A stretch of 64,000 bases of DNA from positions 496,001 to 560,000 of the forward strand of contig JAQFVV010006545.1 of NCBI GenBank assembly GCA_028023455.1, given 5' to 3'. This DNA comes from Epiperipatus broadwayi. Its lineage: Eukaryota; Onychophora; Udeonychophora; Euonychophora; Peripatidae. Of the stretch, positions 48,896 to 60,884 are shown in pieces (the stretch's first letter is position 1; each line of letters starts with the position of its first letter). The notes under the pieces are model-generated. The model was not told where the DNA came from. It did not search any database and worked only from the letters and a program-made list of their open reading frames with translations. The position numbers were made by a program, and so were the translations under genes.

Positions 48896-49995
48896 ATATA
48901 TAATTATTCAAAACAATACAATAATTAATACAGTAACAATATTTTAAACAAATATATACCAATTTAATAAAAGTACTTTCAACTATCTATGTAGTCGTTG
49001 TCAACTAGACTCAAATTGTATTAGAAAAAACCGTTACAAATGTAAACAAAAGTAATACGTCATACATCAATTTTCCCACAATTCATTAATTTTTATATTG
49101 GCTGCCTGTCTATTTATCAACTGTTGCTTTTCACTTTTTATTAACATAGCTTCTTTAATTTTGCGTTTATTATTATTTCTTTCAATACACAGAATTTTAA
49201 CTTTATTAAAATCAAAATCAAAACCATAATTACATGTTACATTATGATCAAAAAATACTGATGATGATACATCATCATTTCTAACATTCTCTTGTCTTGA
49301 TTTTTGCTCTCGTTTATATAATAACAAATGCTCCCTTGATCTTTTCACCAATGTACATCGAGATTCCCCAATATATGCCTTTCCACAAACACATAGCCAT
49401 TTATATATTGCACAACTTTGATTTAAAATACTACACCTATTTTTTTAATTATTTATTAATCTATTTAAATTAGGAGTAGTATAAAATGCAACTCGACATA
49501 TATTTTTATATATCTGTTTTATAAATTTAACCTGTTCATTACAAATAAATGGTATTGATATCCAAGTATATTTTATTTTATCAATATCTATAGCATCTAA
49601 AATATTTCTATTATTATTAAACTTAGTAACAATATTATAAATTAATTTATGATCATATACAACATTTAACAAATCCATAATAAATACATTTATGTTACTT
49701 ATTTTATCAGAACTATATTTACATAATTTATTATTCCTAAATAAAAATGATTTTAAACCAGATAATTTATGTGCTATTGGCACATTTGAATACCAAGGAA
49801 TATATCCTCTTTTTTCAATATCTTTTATTACCATACAATAATCTAATTTATATTTGTAACGGTTTTTTCTAATACAATTTGAGTCTAGTTGACAACGACT
49901 ACATAGATAGTTGAAAGTACTTCTATTAAATTGGTATATATTTGTTTAAAATATTGTTACTGTATTAATTATTGTATTGTTTTGAATAATTATAT
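48896..49995 (-). mobile_element. Penelope-like element with about 145 bp terminal inverted repeats
   Basis: The left end (48896-49041) and right end (49852-49995) are near-perfect reverse complements, from CAATA(A)TT..TACTGTATTAA through CTATGTAGTCGTTGTC to TTTTTTCTAATACA. They enclose one minus-strand coding region. PLEs are known for terminal repeats in direct or inverted order. The unit is 1.1 kb and 5'-truncated: only the RT thumb and nuclease remain. Confidence 0.8.
49067..49849 (-). pseudogene. Penelope-like thumb and GIY-YIG endonuclease
   Basis: Reading from 49834: MVIKDIEKRGYIPWYSNVPI, AHKLSGLKSFLFRNNKLCKY (the KRGYIP..S..P..HK block after the RT palm), WISIPFICNEQVKFIKQIYK and LNRLINN to a stop at 49445. 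It continues with RCSILNQSCAIYKWLCVCG, KAYIGESRCTLVKRSREHLL, SSVFFDHN, NNNKRKIKEAMLI and RQAANIKINELWEN to TAG or TAA near 49067. The GIY-YIG motifs IYK and YIGES are intact. One stop between thumb and nuclease and loss of the palm make it non-functional as a whole, but it is among the best-preserved PLE copies here. Confidence 0.85.
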
Positions 49996-50032
49996 ATATA
50001 TATACTATGAATAATTATATATATATATACTG

Positions 50033-51556
50033 TAATGGGCACACATGGTGTTACATTATTTATTTTAAAAATTAGACATTGAAAAGTTCGCAAATAAAAA
50101 CTTTTGTAAGAAATAAACATTGACAGTTAAAAGTCATGTAAATGTTATATATATAAAATCGCACAGATGAAAAATTACTAAAAAAACTTTATTAAAAAAA
50201 AAAAAGTTTTAAGACTAAATTTTCAGCAAAAGCTTAAAAGATTTAAAGATAAAAATATATCTTTAAGAATATACAATAAATTAATTAATGCTATTGTAAA
50301 ATGAAAATGATTATTTTAATTAGTCCAAGTGAACTAGCCTTTGGGCATTTCAAAATGTATATGTAAAGGTCAGATAGGAGAGAAGAAACAATAGAAACTA
50401 ATAACCAATAAAAGAAATCCCTCAGGAAATGGACCTCAATGAAAGGGTCATCATCATCATGATGTAATGTTGAGTTAATCCGCAAAATTAATATAAAAAG
50501 AAAAGTTTGGAAATAAATTTTAGTGAAGAAAGAGCCTGACTTAAATTGAACATTTATATAATTTATTTAAAAAAGAAAAGAAAATCATCATAAAAACTTA
50601 AAAAAAACAGAAAAAATAAACTAATGGAAATGATTTACATAAAATAATAATACATTCAATAAAACAATTATTACTAACTGATTAAGTTTGGTCAGATAAG
50701 AATTTCTATTGCAATAATTTAAATACTGGGAAAGTTTATACTTATTGTTCATTAATTAACTAATGTTCTTAAGGTTTTAACATACTGGAAAAGTTTTTTT
50801 TTTTAGAATTAAAGTTCATTAGTTAAAGTTCTTACTGTTTTAAAAATCCATGCTTAGCAGTTGCTTGCCATTTGGAGCCAGCATTAATTCCCCTGATGTC
50901 CTGTGGTCCTCAATATAGGAAAACAATGTCATTTCTCTTTCCTTTTAGCAAAACTGAAGGGATTGAAAAGTGCATCTTTTCAATCCATTCTCCTTCAACT
51001 CTCTCTGCACTAACATATATAGTCACATCTCTATATGCTCCCAACTCTTTCTTCACTAAAATTTATTTCCAAACTTTTACCTTTTATATTAATTTTGCAG
51101 ATTAACTCAACATTACATCATGATGATGACTCTTTCGTTGAGGTCCATTTCCTGAGGGATTTCTTTTATTGGCTATTAGTTTCTATTCTTTTTCTCTCCT
51201 ATCTGTACCTTTCCTTATATATTTTGAAATGCCCAAAGGCTAGTTCACTTGGACTAATTAAAATAATCATTTCCATTTTACAATAGCATTAATTTATTGT
51301 ATATTCTTAAAGATATATTTTTATCTTTAAATCATTTAAGCTTTTGCTGAAAATTTAGTCTTAAAACTTTTTCTTTTGTTTAAATAAAGTTTTTTTTTAG
51401 TAATTTTTCATCTGTGCGATTTTATTATATATAATGTTTACATGACTTTTAACTTTCAATTTTTATTTCTTACAAAAGATTTTATTTGCAAACTTTTCAA
51501 TGTCTAATTTTTAAAATAAATAATGTAACAGCATGTGTGCCCATTAATATATATAT
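50033..51556. repeat. Inverted pair of LTR-like sequences (foldback)
   Basis: Arms 50033-50560 and 51025-51556 are reverse complements ending in TGTAATGGGCACACATG and CATGTGTGCCCATTA. The outer ends match the 3' end of the LTR-like segment at 20050-20828. The 460 bp centre is present once. The two mirrored frames containing INSTLHHDDD and HFLRDFFYWLLVSI come from the two arms of the repeat. I see no independent evidence that they are translated. A TTTTATATTAATTTTGCAG acceptor-like string precedes the plus-strand one. Confidence 0.75.
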
Positions 51557-51559
51557 ATA

Positions 51560-52495
51560 TATATATGGATAAGGGGATACCCAAAAGTATCCAGAATTTT
51601 ATAATAAAAAATGTTTATTTATTTTTAAGTGTTACAAATTTAATTTCTTTCAAATTACTATCCATTTGATGTAATATACCAAACAAAATGTGTTTTTTTT
51701 AAGTAGTACAGATATACTTGCAAAGTGATGCCTTATAAAGACTGCAGCATTTTTTTCAACCATCATTAAGTCCACAAAAAAAGGAGACATAGATTTAAAA
51801 AAAATTGCATGAAGTGAGATCAAACAAATATGATTGATACATAAGCTGGTTCTTGGTGAATATAATTAAAAAGTGTTTCACACTCAAGGCTTTATAAGAT
51901 GGTACTTTGCCAAGTGAGGATTGCACTCTTGACTTTATCACAATATGGGATGTTTACATTTTCCACATTATATAAATATTTTTGAACTTGCTGATAAAAT
52001 GCCTGATCATTGTTAACTAAATCTGAGAAAAAAATGTGATTTGCATAAAAAAATCAGTGTTAGTTTCACTTTAAACGTCACATCATGATTTTTAGGGATG
52101 AGGTGAATTTAACATTTCAATAACACCACTCATAAACTTGTATTTTTATAAGATCAGCTTGCTTACAATCTGTTTCAAGCATTACAATTGTTTTCCCTGC
52201 CTTTTTCTGTAAATGAAAGTAAAATTTCACATTATTCAAATGTTTCAGTCATTATAAAAATTGCCAAATTTGTAAAAAGAAAATGTTCTATGTGGCATGA
52301 CAATTTCACATGGTGATGGCATTTGGCATATTAATCCAGAATGGTTACTACAAGAAGTATGTAACAGCAGAAGTATATACTACAAAAGGCATGCAAACAA
52401 GAAAATGATTCCAGTTGTTTTGGGTACCCCTTGTAATGCAGCACTAAAGTATTTATCTGTTATCCTACTTCATGAAATTTTGTTCTTTCATTTAA
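51560..52495. other. AT-rich DNA without a recognised gene
   Basis: No family recognised. A short plus-strand frame at 52297-52512 is not supported by any motif. Confidence 0.45.
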
Positions 52496-52499
52496 ATTT

Positions 52500-52803
52500 A
52501 AAACTATTTTGACAAAATATAACTTTTTACAAAAATAATACACCATACCAGGAATAGTATTATTATTATCTTTCACTTTTATATTATTTAATAAATTATT
52601 CAAAGTTGCTTGGAAAAGATCTATTATATTGAATAATTTGTTAAATAATACAAATAATATTGTTGACAAAAATACTATTTCTGGAATAGTGTATATTCCC
52701 TCTTGTTTTTGTAAAAGATTGTATGTTAGTCAGAGTTGTTTGAGTTAAAATGAAAGAATAAAAGTTTATAAAAGTAGGGTTAATAATAAATATTTTCGTT
52801 ATG

Positions 52804-52805
<2 letters not shown>
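52500..52805. pseudogene. Penelope-like fragments, head to head
   Basis: The minus part (52500-52610) and plus part (52612-52800) both match the nuclease-start region at 53300-53600. The plus strand reads IVYIPSCFCKRLYVSQSCLS, then NERIKVYKSRVNNKYF, a decayed GIY-YIG start. Both stop at the TA tract. Confidence 0.65.
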
Positions 52806-52860
<55 letters not shown>

Positions 52861-52862
52861 TT

Positions 52863-52893
<31 letters not shown>
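52806..52893. repeat. (TA)n microsatellite
   Basis: Two TA blocks joined by GTATTACAA. They separate two PLE palindromes. Confidence 0.95.
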
Positions 52894-52894
<1 letters not shown>

Positions 52895-52898
<4 letters not shown>

Positions 52899-53430
52899 CC
52901 CCAAATCCAAAATTCAACCAGACTAGCATAAAAATATTTCACTACTACAAGCAGACTTCTCAAGTGTAAAGAACTATAAAAACTATACAATATATATAAT
53001 ATTAAACATTACCCACAAATCCATTCACTTCCCATCCACTTTTAATATTAAAAGAACTCTTAAATAAATTAGTTGCTTCAGAATAATAAATTTTCAATAA
53101 TAAAGATTCTTTAATTCTTCTTTTGATTTCATTTCTCTCAAAGAAGACAACCTTAGCTTCATCAAAATCAATAGTGTAGCTTGTATCTTTTTCATGGAAA
53201 TACAAAGCAGAACTAAGATATCTATTTTAACTCTACTTTTATGAATCTTTATTCTTTCATTTAAACTCAAACTACTCTGACCTATGTAAACAATCTTACA
53301 AATAAACAAGGGATAAAATATACTACACCAAGAATAGTCTTTATCAAAAATTTCTTTTGTATTATTTAATAAATTATTCAATGTAACACCCCTTTTCCAA
53401 GAAATTTTCTTATTCCCAAACAATTTACAT
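52895..53430 (-). pseudogene. Penelope-like GIY-YIG endonuclease, minus arm of a palindrome
   Basis: Reading down from 53423: FGNKKISWKRGVTLNNLLNN, KEIFDKDYSWC, then IFYPLFICKIVYIGQSSLSL (YIGQS intact), NERIKIHKSRVK, and after a one-base shift YFHEKDTSYTIDFDEAKVVF, FERNEIKRRIKESLLLK and GWEVNGFVGNV to a stop near 53002. The 3' flank (52895-53000) includes GCAGACTTCTCAAGTGTAAAG. The frameshift near 53205 breaks the protein. The copy mirrors 53432-54020. Confidence 0.8.
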
Positions 53431-53431
53431 T

Positions 53432-53808
53432 GAATAATTTATTAAATAATACAAAATAAATTTTTGATAGAAAGACTATATCTGGTGTAGTATATTTTAT
53501 CCCTTGTTTATTTGTAAGAAGGTTTACATAGGTCAGAGTAGTTTGAGTTTAAAAAAAAGAATAAAGGTTCATAAAAGTAGAGTTAAAAATAGATATCTTA
53601 GTTATGCTTTGTATGTCCATGAAAAAGATACAGGCCACAGTATTGATTTTGATGAAGCTAAGGTTGTCTTCTTTGAGAGAAATGAAATCAAAAGAAGAAT
53701 TAAAGAATCTTTATTATTGAAAATTTATTATTCTGAAGCAATTAATTTATTTAAGAGTTCTTTTAAAATTAAATGTGGATGGGAAGTGAATGGATTTGTG
53801 AGTAATGT

Positions 53809-53877
<69 letters not shown>

Positions 53878-54025
53878 CTATATATATATATATATATTGT
53901 GAAGTTTTTGTAGTTCTTTACACTTGAAAAGTCTGTTTGTGGCAGTGAAACCTTTGGTAGTGTTTTAATATTATTTTTATGCTGGTCTGTTTGAATTTTG
54001 CATTTGGGGTAATTTTAATTATATA
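53432..54025 (+). pseudogene. Penelope-like GIY-YIG endonuclease, plus arm of a palindrome
   Basis: The frame 53504-53812 (102 codons) reads FICKKVYIGQSSLSLKKRIK, VHKSRVKNRYLSYALYVHEK, DFDEAKVVFFERNEIKRRIK and GWEVNGFVSNV with no internal stop, so the nuclease C-terminal half is intact here. A stop near 53497 separates it from the preceding VDRKTISGVVYFIP-like residues. A (TA)n tract (53818-53897) follows the stop codon almost at once, and the flank AAGTCTGTTTGTGGCAGTG then resumes, so the TA tract has grown inside the 3' UTR. It is most similar to the minus arm. Confidence 0.8.
53818..53899. repeat. (AT)n microsatellite inside PLE 3' flank
   Basis: AT tracts interrupted by TTCACTATATA, placed between the PLE stop codon and its conserved 3' flank. 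Confidence 0.95.
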
Positions 54026-54835
54026 TTGACTAGTTTAGCTTTATGCTTATAATGTTTATATATCAGATATATATATATATATAAAAAAAAATATGAAAAT
54101 AAAATATATGAAAATAAAATTACCAACTGAAGTGTTAATGGTAACTTTATTTTCATGTATAGTTTGGGAGGGTTAGTTAAAGATTAAAATCTAATGTTTA
54201 GTTTGTCTTTAATATGTTAGTTTATTAGCAAAATTTAAAATCGTCTACTTATTTAAAATCTCATGCTCTGTGTTTGAGTTGGTTTATATTTAACATCGAT
54301 TAGCATACAACTTCAAATTATTATCATTTAGAAATTCACTATTATTGAGATATAGACTTTTAAACAGAGGCGTTACTGGATATTTGTAATTGTATAATGG
54401 TTTATATATATATATTATACCGGATACTCAATCTATTCTGAAACAGAGGGCGCCACCAGACCACTACGTGTCTGGAAAATTTGTTTACTGTGATCAGAAT
54501 AGATGATGATGATGGTTTGCACCGACTAGACTCAGGGAGAAACAAGAGATCTTAAATTGTTTAGACAATTGAGACAAAAAAGCACAAAGACAAACGTCAG
54601 CCAAATTAAGTTTAAACATATTTCATAAATTTTATTATGAGAAAATAAATTATTAAATATAAGTTTATGATACAATAGATGGGGGTTAACTCAGGCATGT
54701 ACCAGACATACTAAAGGCAAAGCTATGACAGACTGACTGATCTTCTAATAAACAAATTTAAAAGGGAGGAAGCAAATTTCATTCAGCAGAGGATTCACCT
54801 AAACATTGGTTTTCACTTTCAGATATTTAAACCAT

Positions 54836-54934
54836 ATGCCCCTGAAATAGATCAAAGAACCCAGTGCCGATGAGCTTTCCGAGATCTAAGCATGGTCAGA
54901 TCTCGAATGTCCTTATATCGGTATGAACTGCACC
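54836..54934 (-). other. Weak 5S rRNA-like segment
   Basis: On the minus strand CATACC, then a GATCTGACC-like block, GATCTCGGAAAGCTCATCGG and CTGGGTTCTTTGATC follow the order of 5S rRNA (CATACC..GATCTCGGAAGCTAAG..GGTTAGTACTTGGATGGG). Gaps and substitutions are many. It might be a 5S-derived SINE head or chance. Confidence 0.2.
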
Positions 54935-56360
54935 AATTACTATGTTTAAAATAACGGTGATTGATCCATCTCAAGAACAACCAACAAACATGACTGAAAG
55001 GAAGAAAACAATAAAAAAAACTGGTGAATCCCAGCCAAACGATTGGCGAAAATTATTTTAAAATTAATAAGAAAAGGTCTCAATAGGAGACAAGCAAATA
55101 ATTAGAAAAACAGTTCCGTCTGCCCCAGCAATTAAAGAAAAGAAAATGAATTACAAACAAATTCTGAGTACACGCTCTGATAAATTTAAAGCATACGTAA
55201 TAAATACAAAAATAAATCTATCGGAGAGTGCACATGAGTACGAGAATATTAAAAGTTGGAAACACTTTAGCAGAACGAAAGTATCGCTCACCTGTAATTT
55301 AAGAAAGGATAAATTTTATCTTCCTGCTGACGACTTATAAAATTACAAAGAAAAACACAATTCTAATTTCCACCTTTAGAGATTTTAGAAACGAAATCTC
55401 CACCTGCGAAAATCAGACAATAAAGTCATCAGCCAAAAGAGTTTTGGAGGTTTAGCAAGAGGGCAAACATAGAGTATAAAATTAATTATTGAATACTAAA
55501 TAATTACAGGTAAGCATAAAATATATATATATATATATACAAGACTGCTAAAGCATTTACAAAAGCGAGGCATAAAATATAAAACTCATTCGTCACTCTC
55601 CAATAAACAAAACTGAAAGCAAATTGGAAGCTTAAAACTAAGATTCCAGGACACACTATAAAATATTGGAAAAGACAGCAAATATTAGTTATGAGGCTAT
55701 ATTGATTTAAGAAGACATATTTATGATTAGATTGAGCGGAGATTTAATGAGAATTAATTTACCCTGGGAAGAATAAAAACGAAAATAATTACCTTTCGGT
55801 AAAAGCAATGTTCACATAGAGTGCGCACTTTTACTTAAGTTCATTTTCAGGTTCTTGAGGCAGCAAGGTAGATGTACGGAGGTTCCAGCTTCTTTTAGGT
55901 GTTCAAGGCATTACTGGAGCAAACTTGGAAGTCAGGGATCCGTCTTTTGTGGAGTTAGCAAGCCATTCTGGTGGTGATAACAAGTATAGAATTTTTCATT
56001 TTTGCAAGCGAAAGTATTTAATAACAGCTGATGTCCTTTAATTCAGAAATTTAAAAGTCCGTGCTGCTATAACTTTCATGTGAGAAAACCACTTGTCTAT
56101 CTCTCAAAAATGAATTAACTGACACTCCAAATTTTTGGGGCTATTTATACTTTGCTCCATTTCCCATGAAACACTTTACTTATTGTCCAATTTCTATGCC
56201 TTAGGCAGGGCAAATATTAATCTCCCGCTCAATCTATCTAGGAATTCTACCCAGGGTTTATTGAAATGAAAACAACAACATAAAAATCAAATCTCCGCTA
56301 TCAAAATTGTTTACAATAATTAAAATAAAAGCAACAGGAATGCAATTAGCTAGCCAGCTT

Positions 56361-56418
56361 GTTTTTAAATCAAATGGATTTAAAAACAGGTTTTTAAATC
56401 AAATGGATTTAAAAACAG
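56361..56418. repeat. Tandem pair of a 29-bp self-complementary unit
   Basis: GTTTTTAAATCAAATGGATT..TAAAAACAG occurs twice back to back, and TTTTTAAATC/GATTTAAAAA pair within each unit. Confidence 0.85.
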
Positions 56419-56630
56419 GTGGTATATGAAAACTATTTTAAAATAAATCGGTAAACATTTTTAAAAAAAATCCGTTTTACATATAAACGCGTGTGTACTT
56501 CGATACACGCATTCTTTTTAAATAATACTGCAAATTTAAACTCTACATTTAATTAAAATTAAAAGCTTAATAAATTTCTTTTTTTTTTTTTTTTTGTAAT
56601 GACACCATTGAATTGGATTTCAATCAGGTT

Positions 56631-56633
<3 letters not shown>

Positions 56634-56717
<84 letters not shown>
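56634..56717. repeat. (AT)n microsatellite, 84 bp
   Basis: A pure AT run just upstream of a PLE fragment. It appears to have expanded within the former coding region. Confidence 0.95.
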
Positions 56718-56720
<3 letters not shown>

Positions 56721-56880
56721 GAAAAAAATATAGATCATAATATTAGTTTTTATGGGACTAAGATTATCTTTTTAAAAAATGAAATAAAAAGAATTAAAGA
56801 AAATTGATTATTAAAAATAGATGATTCTGAAGCAATTAACTTGCTTAAGAGATCTTTAATGAATAAGATATAATTGGGAA
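56718..56880 (+). pseudogene. Penelope-like nuclease C-terminal fragment
   Basis: EKNIDHNISFYGTKIIFLKN, then EIKRIKEN, a stop, and LLKIDDSEAINLLKRSL match HEKDT..IDFDEAKVVF..NEIKRRIKES and SEAINLFKSS of the 53.5 kb copy. The (AT)n tract stands where the upstream coding part should be. Confidence 0.65.
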
Positions 56881-57689
56881 TTTGGGGGGGGGTGGTTATA
56901 ATATATGTTATAAAAGACTAAACCATTTTCATTATCTTTGATAATATGTTCAATGTTTAGACATTTTTAAACTTTATTTAAATTGTTCAAATGCAAACAA
57001 CTTGTTAGTAATTACACTCAAATAAATAACACAGGCAAGTGTTGCTAGCCTGGTGAGTAATATTATTAGCATATGAGTCAAAATTACATCTTTACAATCT
57101 TGAATATTAAAATTTAAGGCAACCCTCTAATCAATTGTGATATTCTGTCAGAATCATGGTCAGTAGAATTTTTATATACTTATCTATGAGATTTGGTTTA
57201 AATCCTTCTGACTCACATAGTTTATGGTCAATAAAATTTCTATTGATGGTTATCTTTAATAGAATAGATCAGTTGACTTAGAGTGTTGCTTTAAAACTTG
57301 ATATTCATAAATCTAAAGATATAAAATTCATTCCTGTGATAATATTGTCACTGGTCAGACCAGAAACACCCAGAGAAGAGTAGAGAATAATACAACTCAA
57401 AATGATGTGTAATTGCTAATCTGTGTTGTTTATTTTTGAATCATTATTAACAAGTTAATTGTATTTAAAAAGTTTATATAAAGTTTAATATTTTCTAGGC
57501 ATTCAACATTTAATGAAAGATATTGGAAATTCTTATCACATTTAATATACCATCATCACAAACTTTCAGGCAGTTATAATATTTATGACAAAATAGGCAA
57601 AACTTATTATACAACAGTTATACACAAGCATAAGAGGTGGTGGTCATGTGATATTTATTGGCTTATAATATATAATGTTGATATGTTTT

Positions 57690-57790
57690 AGTCCTTTGCA
57701 CCTGAGAAGTCTGCTTGGCAGAGAAATCCTTGGATGTGCTGTAGATTTTACTTTTTATTTGGCTAGTAACACAATAAATATGGGAGTGAA
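57690..57790 (+). repeat. PLE 3' flank fragment
   Basis: CTTTGCACCTGAGAAGTCTGCTTGGCAG and following bases match the flank at 53905-53990. No nuclease residues remain. Confidence 0.5.
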
Positions 57791-57799
57791 ATACCTCAC

Positions 57800-59750
57800 A
57801 TATTTGATATACATTTGTAACAGAATAAGTATGTGGGTCAAGCTGTATTTTGAGTCATAGCCTAATTATTGATCACCATTTGTTACAGAATAAAAATAAT
57901 AAACCAAACTAAAATGAATATCAATTAATGAATAACCATCTAACACTTAAGTTAATGTGTCAGTGATAATCTTTGTTATAACTTCATAAATTTCAATATC
58001 ATTTAGAACAGATAGAAAACAACTTCAAATTATGCTAAAATATAAGCATTATTTGCAATATGCCAAAGATAGAGCAATAAAACAAAATATCATTATAATT
58101 TGAGCTAATTTTATAAATCCGTTATAATAGAATCAAATACTGACAAAGAATTATGCAGGGGAACTTTAATATTTCTTATGAATCAAAACACTAATAATAC
58201 AAACTTGAACCTAAAAGTCAAACATTATTTCTATATAGATTTAAACAAAATAATTCATGGATGGATAAAATAATTTATCTTAATGTGTTCTACAAGTTGA
58301 CAATATCAATGATACCTATCTAAATATATAACTCAATAATTGATTTATAATTAAAACAAGATAAAATAAAAGTACTGCTAACTCAACCTTTCTATTCCAC
58401 TAATATCAATATACTCTTATTAACTAAGTCAATTATGAGATTAAGTATTTAATACTAATGCAAAATCAATTAACCCAATGTATCTTTCTATTTTCACCAA
58501 CTTAATATATTATAAAATAAAATCATCCTATGAAATAATTTTAAGATTTTCAATATCCAATCATAGCAATATATAAAATAAATGATAAATTCCTATTTGA
58601 TGCTTATTCCAACAATTGACAAATCCCATCCAATCTCTCTTTCATTTATTTCAGCCACATTATTAAAACATCAGACTGTAACAATCAAAGCATATGAAAG
58701 ATTTTTAGTTTTATTATAATCAAATCTTAATATTAAAATTTAATATTTCAATTATATTTACAATACACACTAATGAACTTTAAATATAATTAAAGCAAAT
58801 CACTCTAATTTTTAACAAAATATAATAAATTACCATTACCAGTTTTATAATTTAATAAGATTACAATCTTTGTGGCTGTATACTGCCTTCATATAATATT
58901 CATTTTTAATCAATTATAATTAAAATAGAATACACGAACTTTAAATTGCAACTACTTTTAATCATTTTCAATAATTATCATATTTGTATCTTTATCAATT
59001 AGTAAATCAATTCATATATAATTTCTGTTTTAATGTATCAATTACTTGTTATTAACAAAATAATTACAATATGCTTCCAATTGTTAAATATTTAAGAATG
59101 TCAAATCAGTTAATTTATTTTGGTAATAAAATGTATCTCTAGTGAAACAGTCAGATCTAAGTTCGATCCTAGCTTCATGATATCTCACCTGCAGCCCTCT
59201 TCAAACCCTAGTACTAACCACGAATTTCCGATGCAATGGGGCTTTATACATTCAATACATGCTAGTTACCTTAAAAAAAACTATTATATACATGTGTGTT
59301 AAAATTAACTAGTTTGACATTTAAATTAATCAATGTCATTAATAAATTCATGATAAAATTATTCATGAATTTATATATATTATAACTGCATGGATTGTGC
59401 GTATATATTTATAAATATTTAAATATATATATTCATTATAAAGTTTCATTGTGTCTTCGTGAATGTTTTATTTTACTTTTAAACAGTTTGTTCAATTTTT
59501 GGTGATTAAAAGCTACATTCTTTCGATAAGCTTTCAGATTGTCCTTTTCCAAAAACAATGGGGAAAGTTTTATTAATTAACAAAAAGATAATTTAAAATG
59601 TAAGGATGGTTCTTAATTAAAATTGTTTTTTAGATTTATAAATTCATTTTCTAATTAGAAAATGATTTCAAAGTTAATGAGTTTGAAAGCCTTATCGAAG
59701 GAATGTATCTAAAATCAATCAGTAAAAATCTATAATTTTGATAATGCAAA
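57800..59750. other. Gene-free AT-rich DNA
   Basis: No gene or repeat recognised. A short frame at 59120-59302 has no family signature. Confidence 0.45.
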
Positions 59751-59754
59751 AAGT

Positions 59755-60060
59755 ATTAGCCTGAAGGCATCTAGAATAGGTGGGAAACCTGAAGACAGTA
59801 TAAATGGCCCAGAAAAGTTTGGAGAAGAGAGAAGCCATATTTGTTTTAAAGAAGTGACACTAGAATCTATGTGCAACTTTAAACTATAAATCTACATAGT
59901 GGCTCCATCATGGTGAGAGGCTAAACTTCAGGAGTCTGACTGCTGGGCTCAAAGTCCCCAGGAAGATCTTAAATGAAGCTGCTAAACCAAACTTCTTCCA
60001 CATCAGTTGTGCTGCCCAAAATCTGAAAGAATCAATCAACATATCATTCAAATAATTTAC
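59755..60060 (+). other. GC-richer segment with TATA-like promoter string
   Basis: CAGTATAAATGGCCC at about 59796 and a following GC-richer 260 bp resemble an LTR promoter region, as at 13389. No partner repeat found and no coding frame. Confidence 0.25.
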
Positions 60061-60394
60061 AAAATGCGCACCTATATTTCATCCAACTGAACTCTGCCAT
60101 GTGTAATCTAAGGAACCAACCATGAAGGAATGGTAATATCTTTCTTGAAACAACTGCAACTTTCTGGCCAGCTTCCAAACTTTATTTTACACCACCTTTT
60201 AAGCTATCTACTGTAAAATTTGCTTTTTATTTATGCTATCTTAAGTTATGTAGTAATTCTCTTAATCTCTAGTCTTTAAAACTAATACTTTGTTACAGTT
60301 CTCTTTCTCACAATGGCGGTTCATTTATCTAACCTTACTATATATTTATTAAATAATTATTAATATTTATTTTTATTATATGCCAATAATCCTT

Positions 60395-60516
60395 CAACTC
60401 GATGATAATCCTTTTGTGTCATTTGCCTTATGCAAGTCATATAATATTAAGTCTTATAGAAATTCTCACCCATTAGAGCTAGATTAATATCATTCTATTA
60501 ATCATCGAGTTGAAAG
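60395..60516. repeat. Short foldback element
   Basis: CAACTCGATGATAA (about 60398) and TTAATCATCGAGTTG (about 60498) are inverted and enclose 100 bp. A related palindrome, ACTCGATGATTATCGAGT, lies at about 60864-60881. Confidence 0.6.
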
Positions 60517-60884
60517 AATTTATTAAAAGTTTACTATTTTACTAATGGCTGATATTGATTATTAGCTATTTCTAACCTATGTCTCTGGCTCTTTTATTTA
60601 GTTTACAAATATTTATTTATTCATAATCTTAAAATGTTTTTTTTTTTTTGCAAAAGGTTTGATAAAGGAATTAACATCAATATATTCTAATTCAAATTTT
60701 ATACTTTCTATTAAATTCAGGGAGGACATGATGTTTAGGACATAATTAATATAATTTTATAATTGCATTAAATAATTTTAGTTAAAAGCTTGTTTGACTT
60801 TAATTCCACAATCAGGTCATCACACAGAGCATTCATTATATAAAATGGGTTTTATTAATTACACTCGATGATTATCGAGTCATC

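Larger units (their letters stand above)
54420..56520. repeat. GC-richer 2.1 kb region, probably an unidentified retroelement remnant
   Basis: Base composition changes sharply on entering this stretch. On the minus strand a TATA box (AGTATAAATAGCCCC, about 56141-56155) sits in a promoter-like context. ATTGAGCGG(G)AGATT..ACCCTGGG occurs as an inverted pair at 55727-55775 and 56212-56265. The 64-codon frame at 55146-55340 has no recognisable motif. It could be an LTR or a foldback element. Confidence 0.4.

Noticed and set aside
50291-51286. Similar protein frames on opposite strands (HFLRDFFYWLLVSI) as a conserved gene
   Set aside because: They are the two arms of one inverted repeat, so similarity is a product of the duplication and not evidence of selection.
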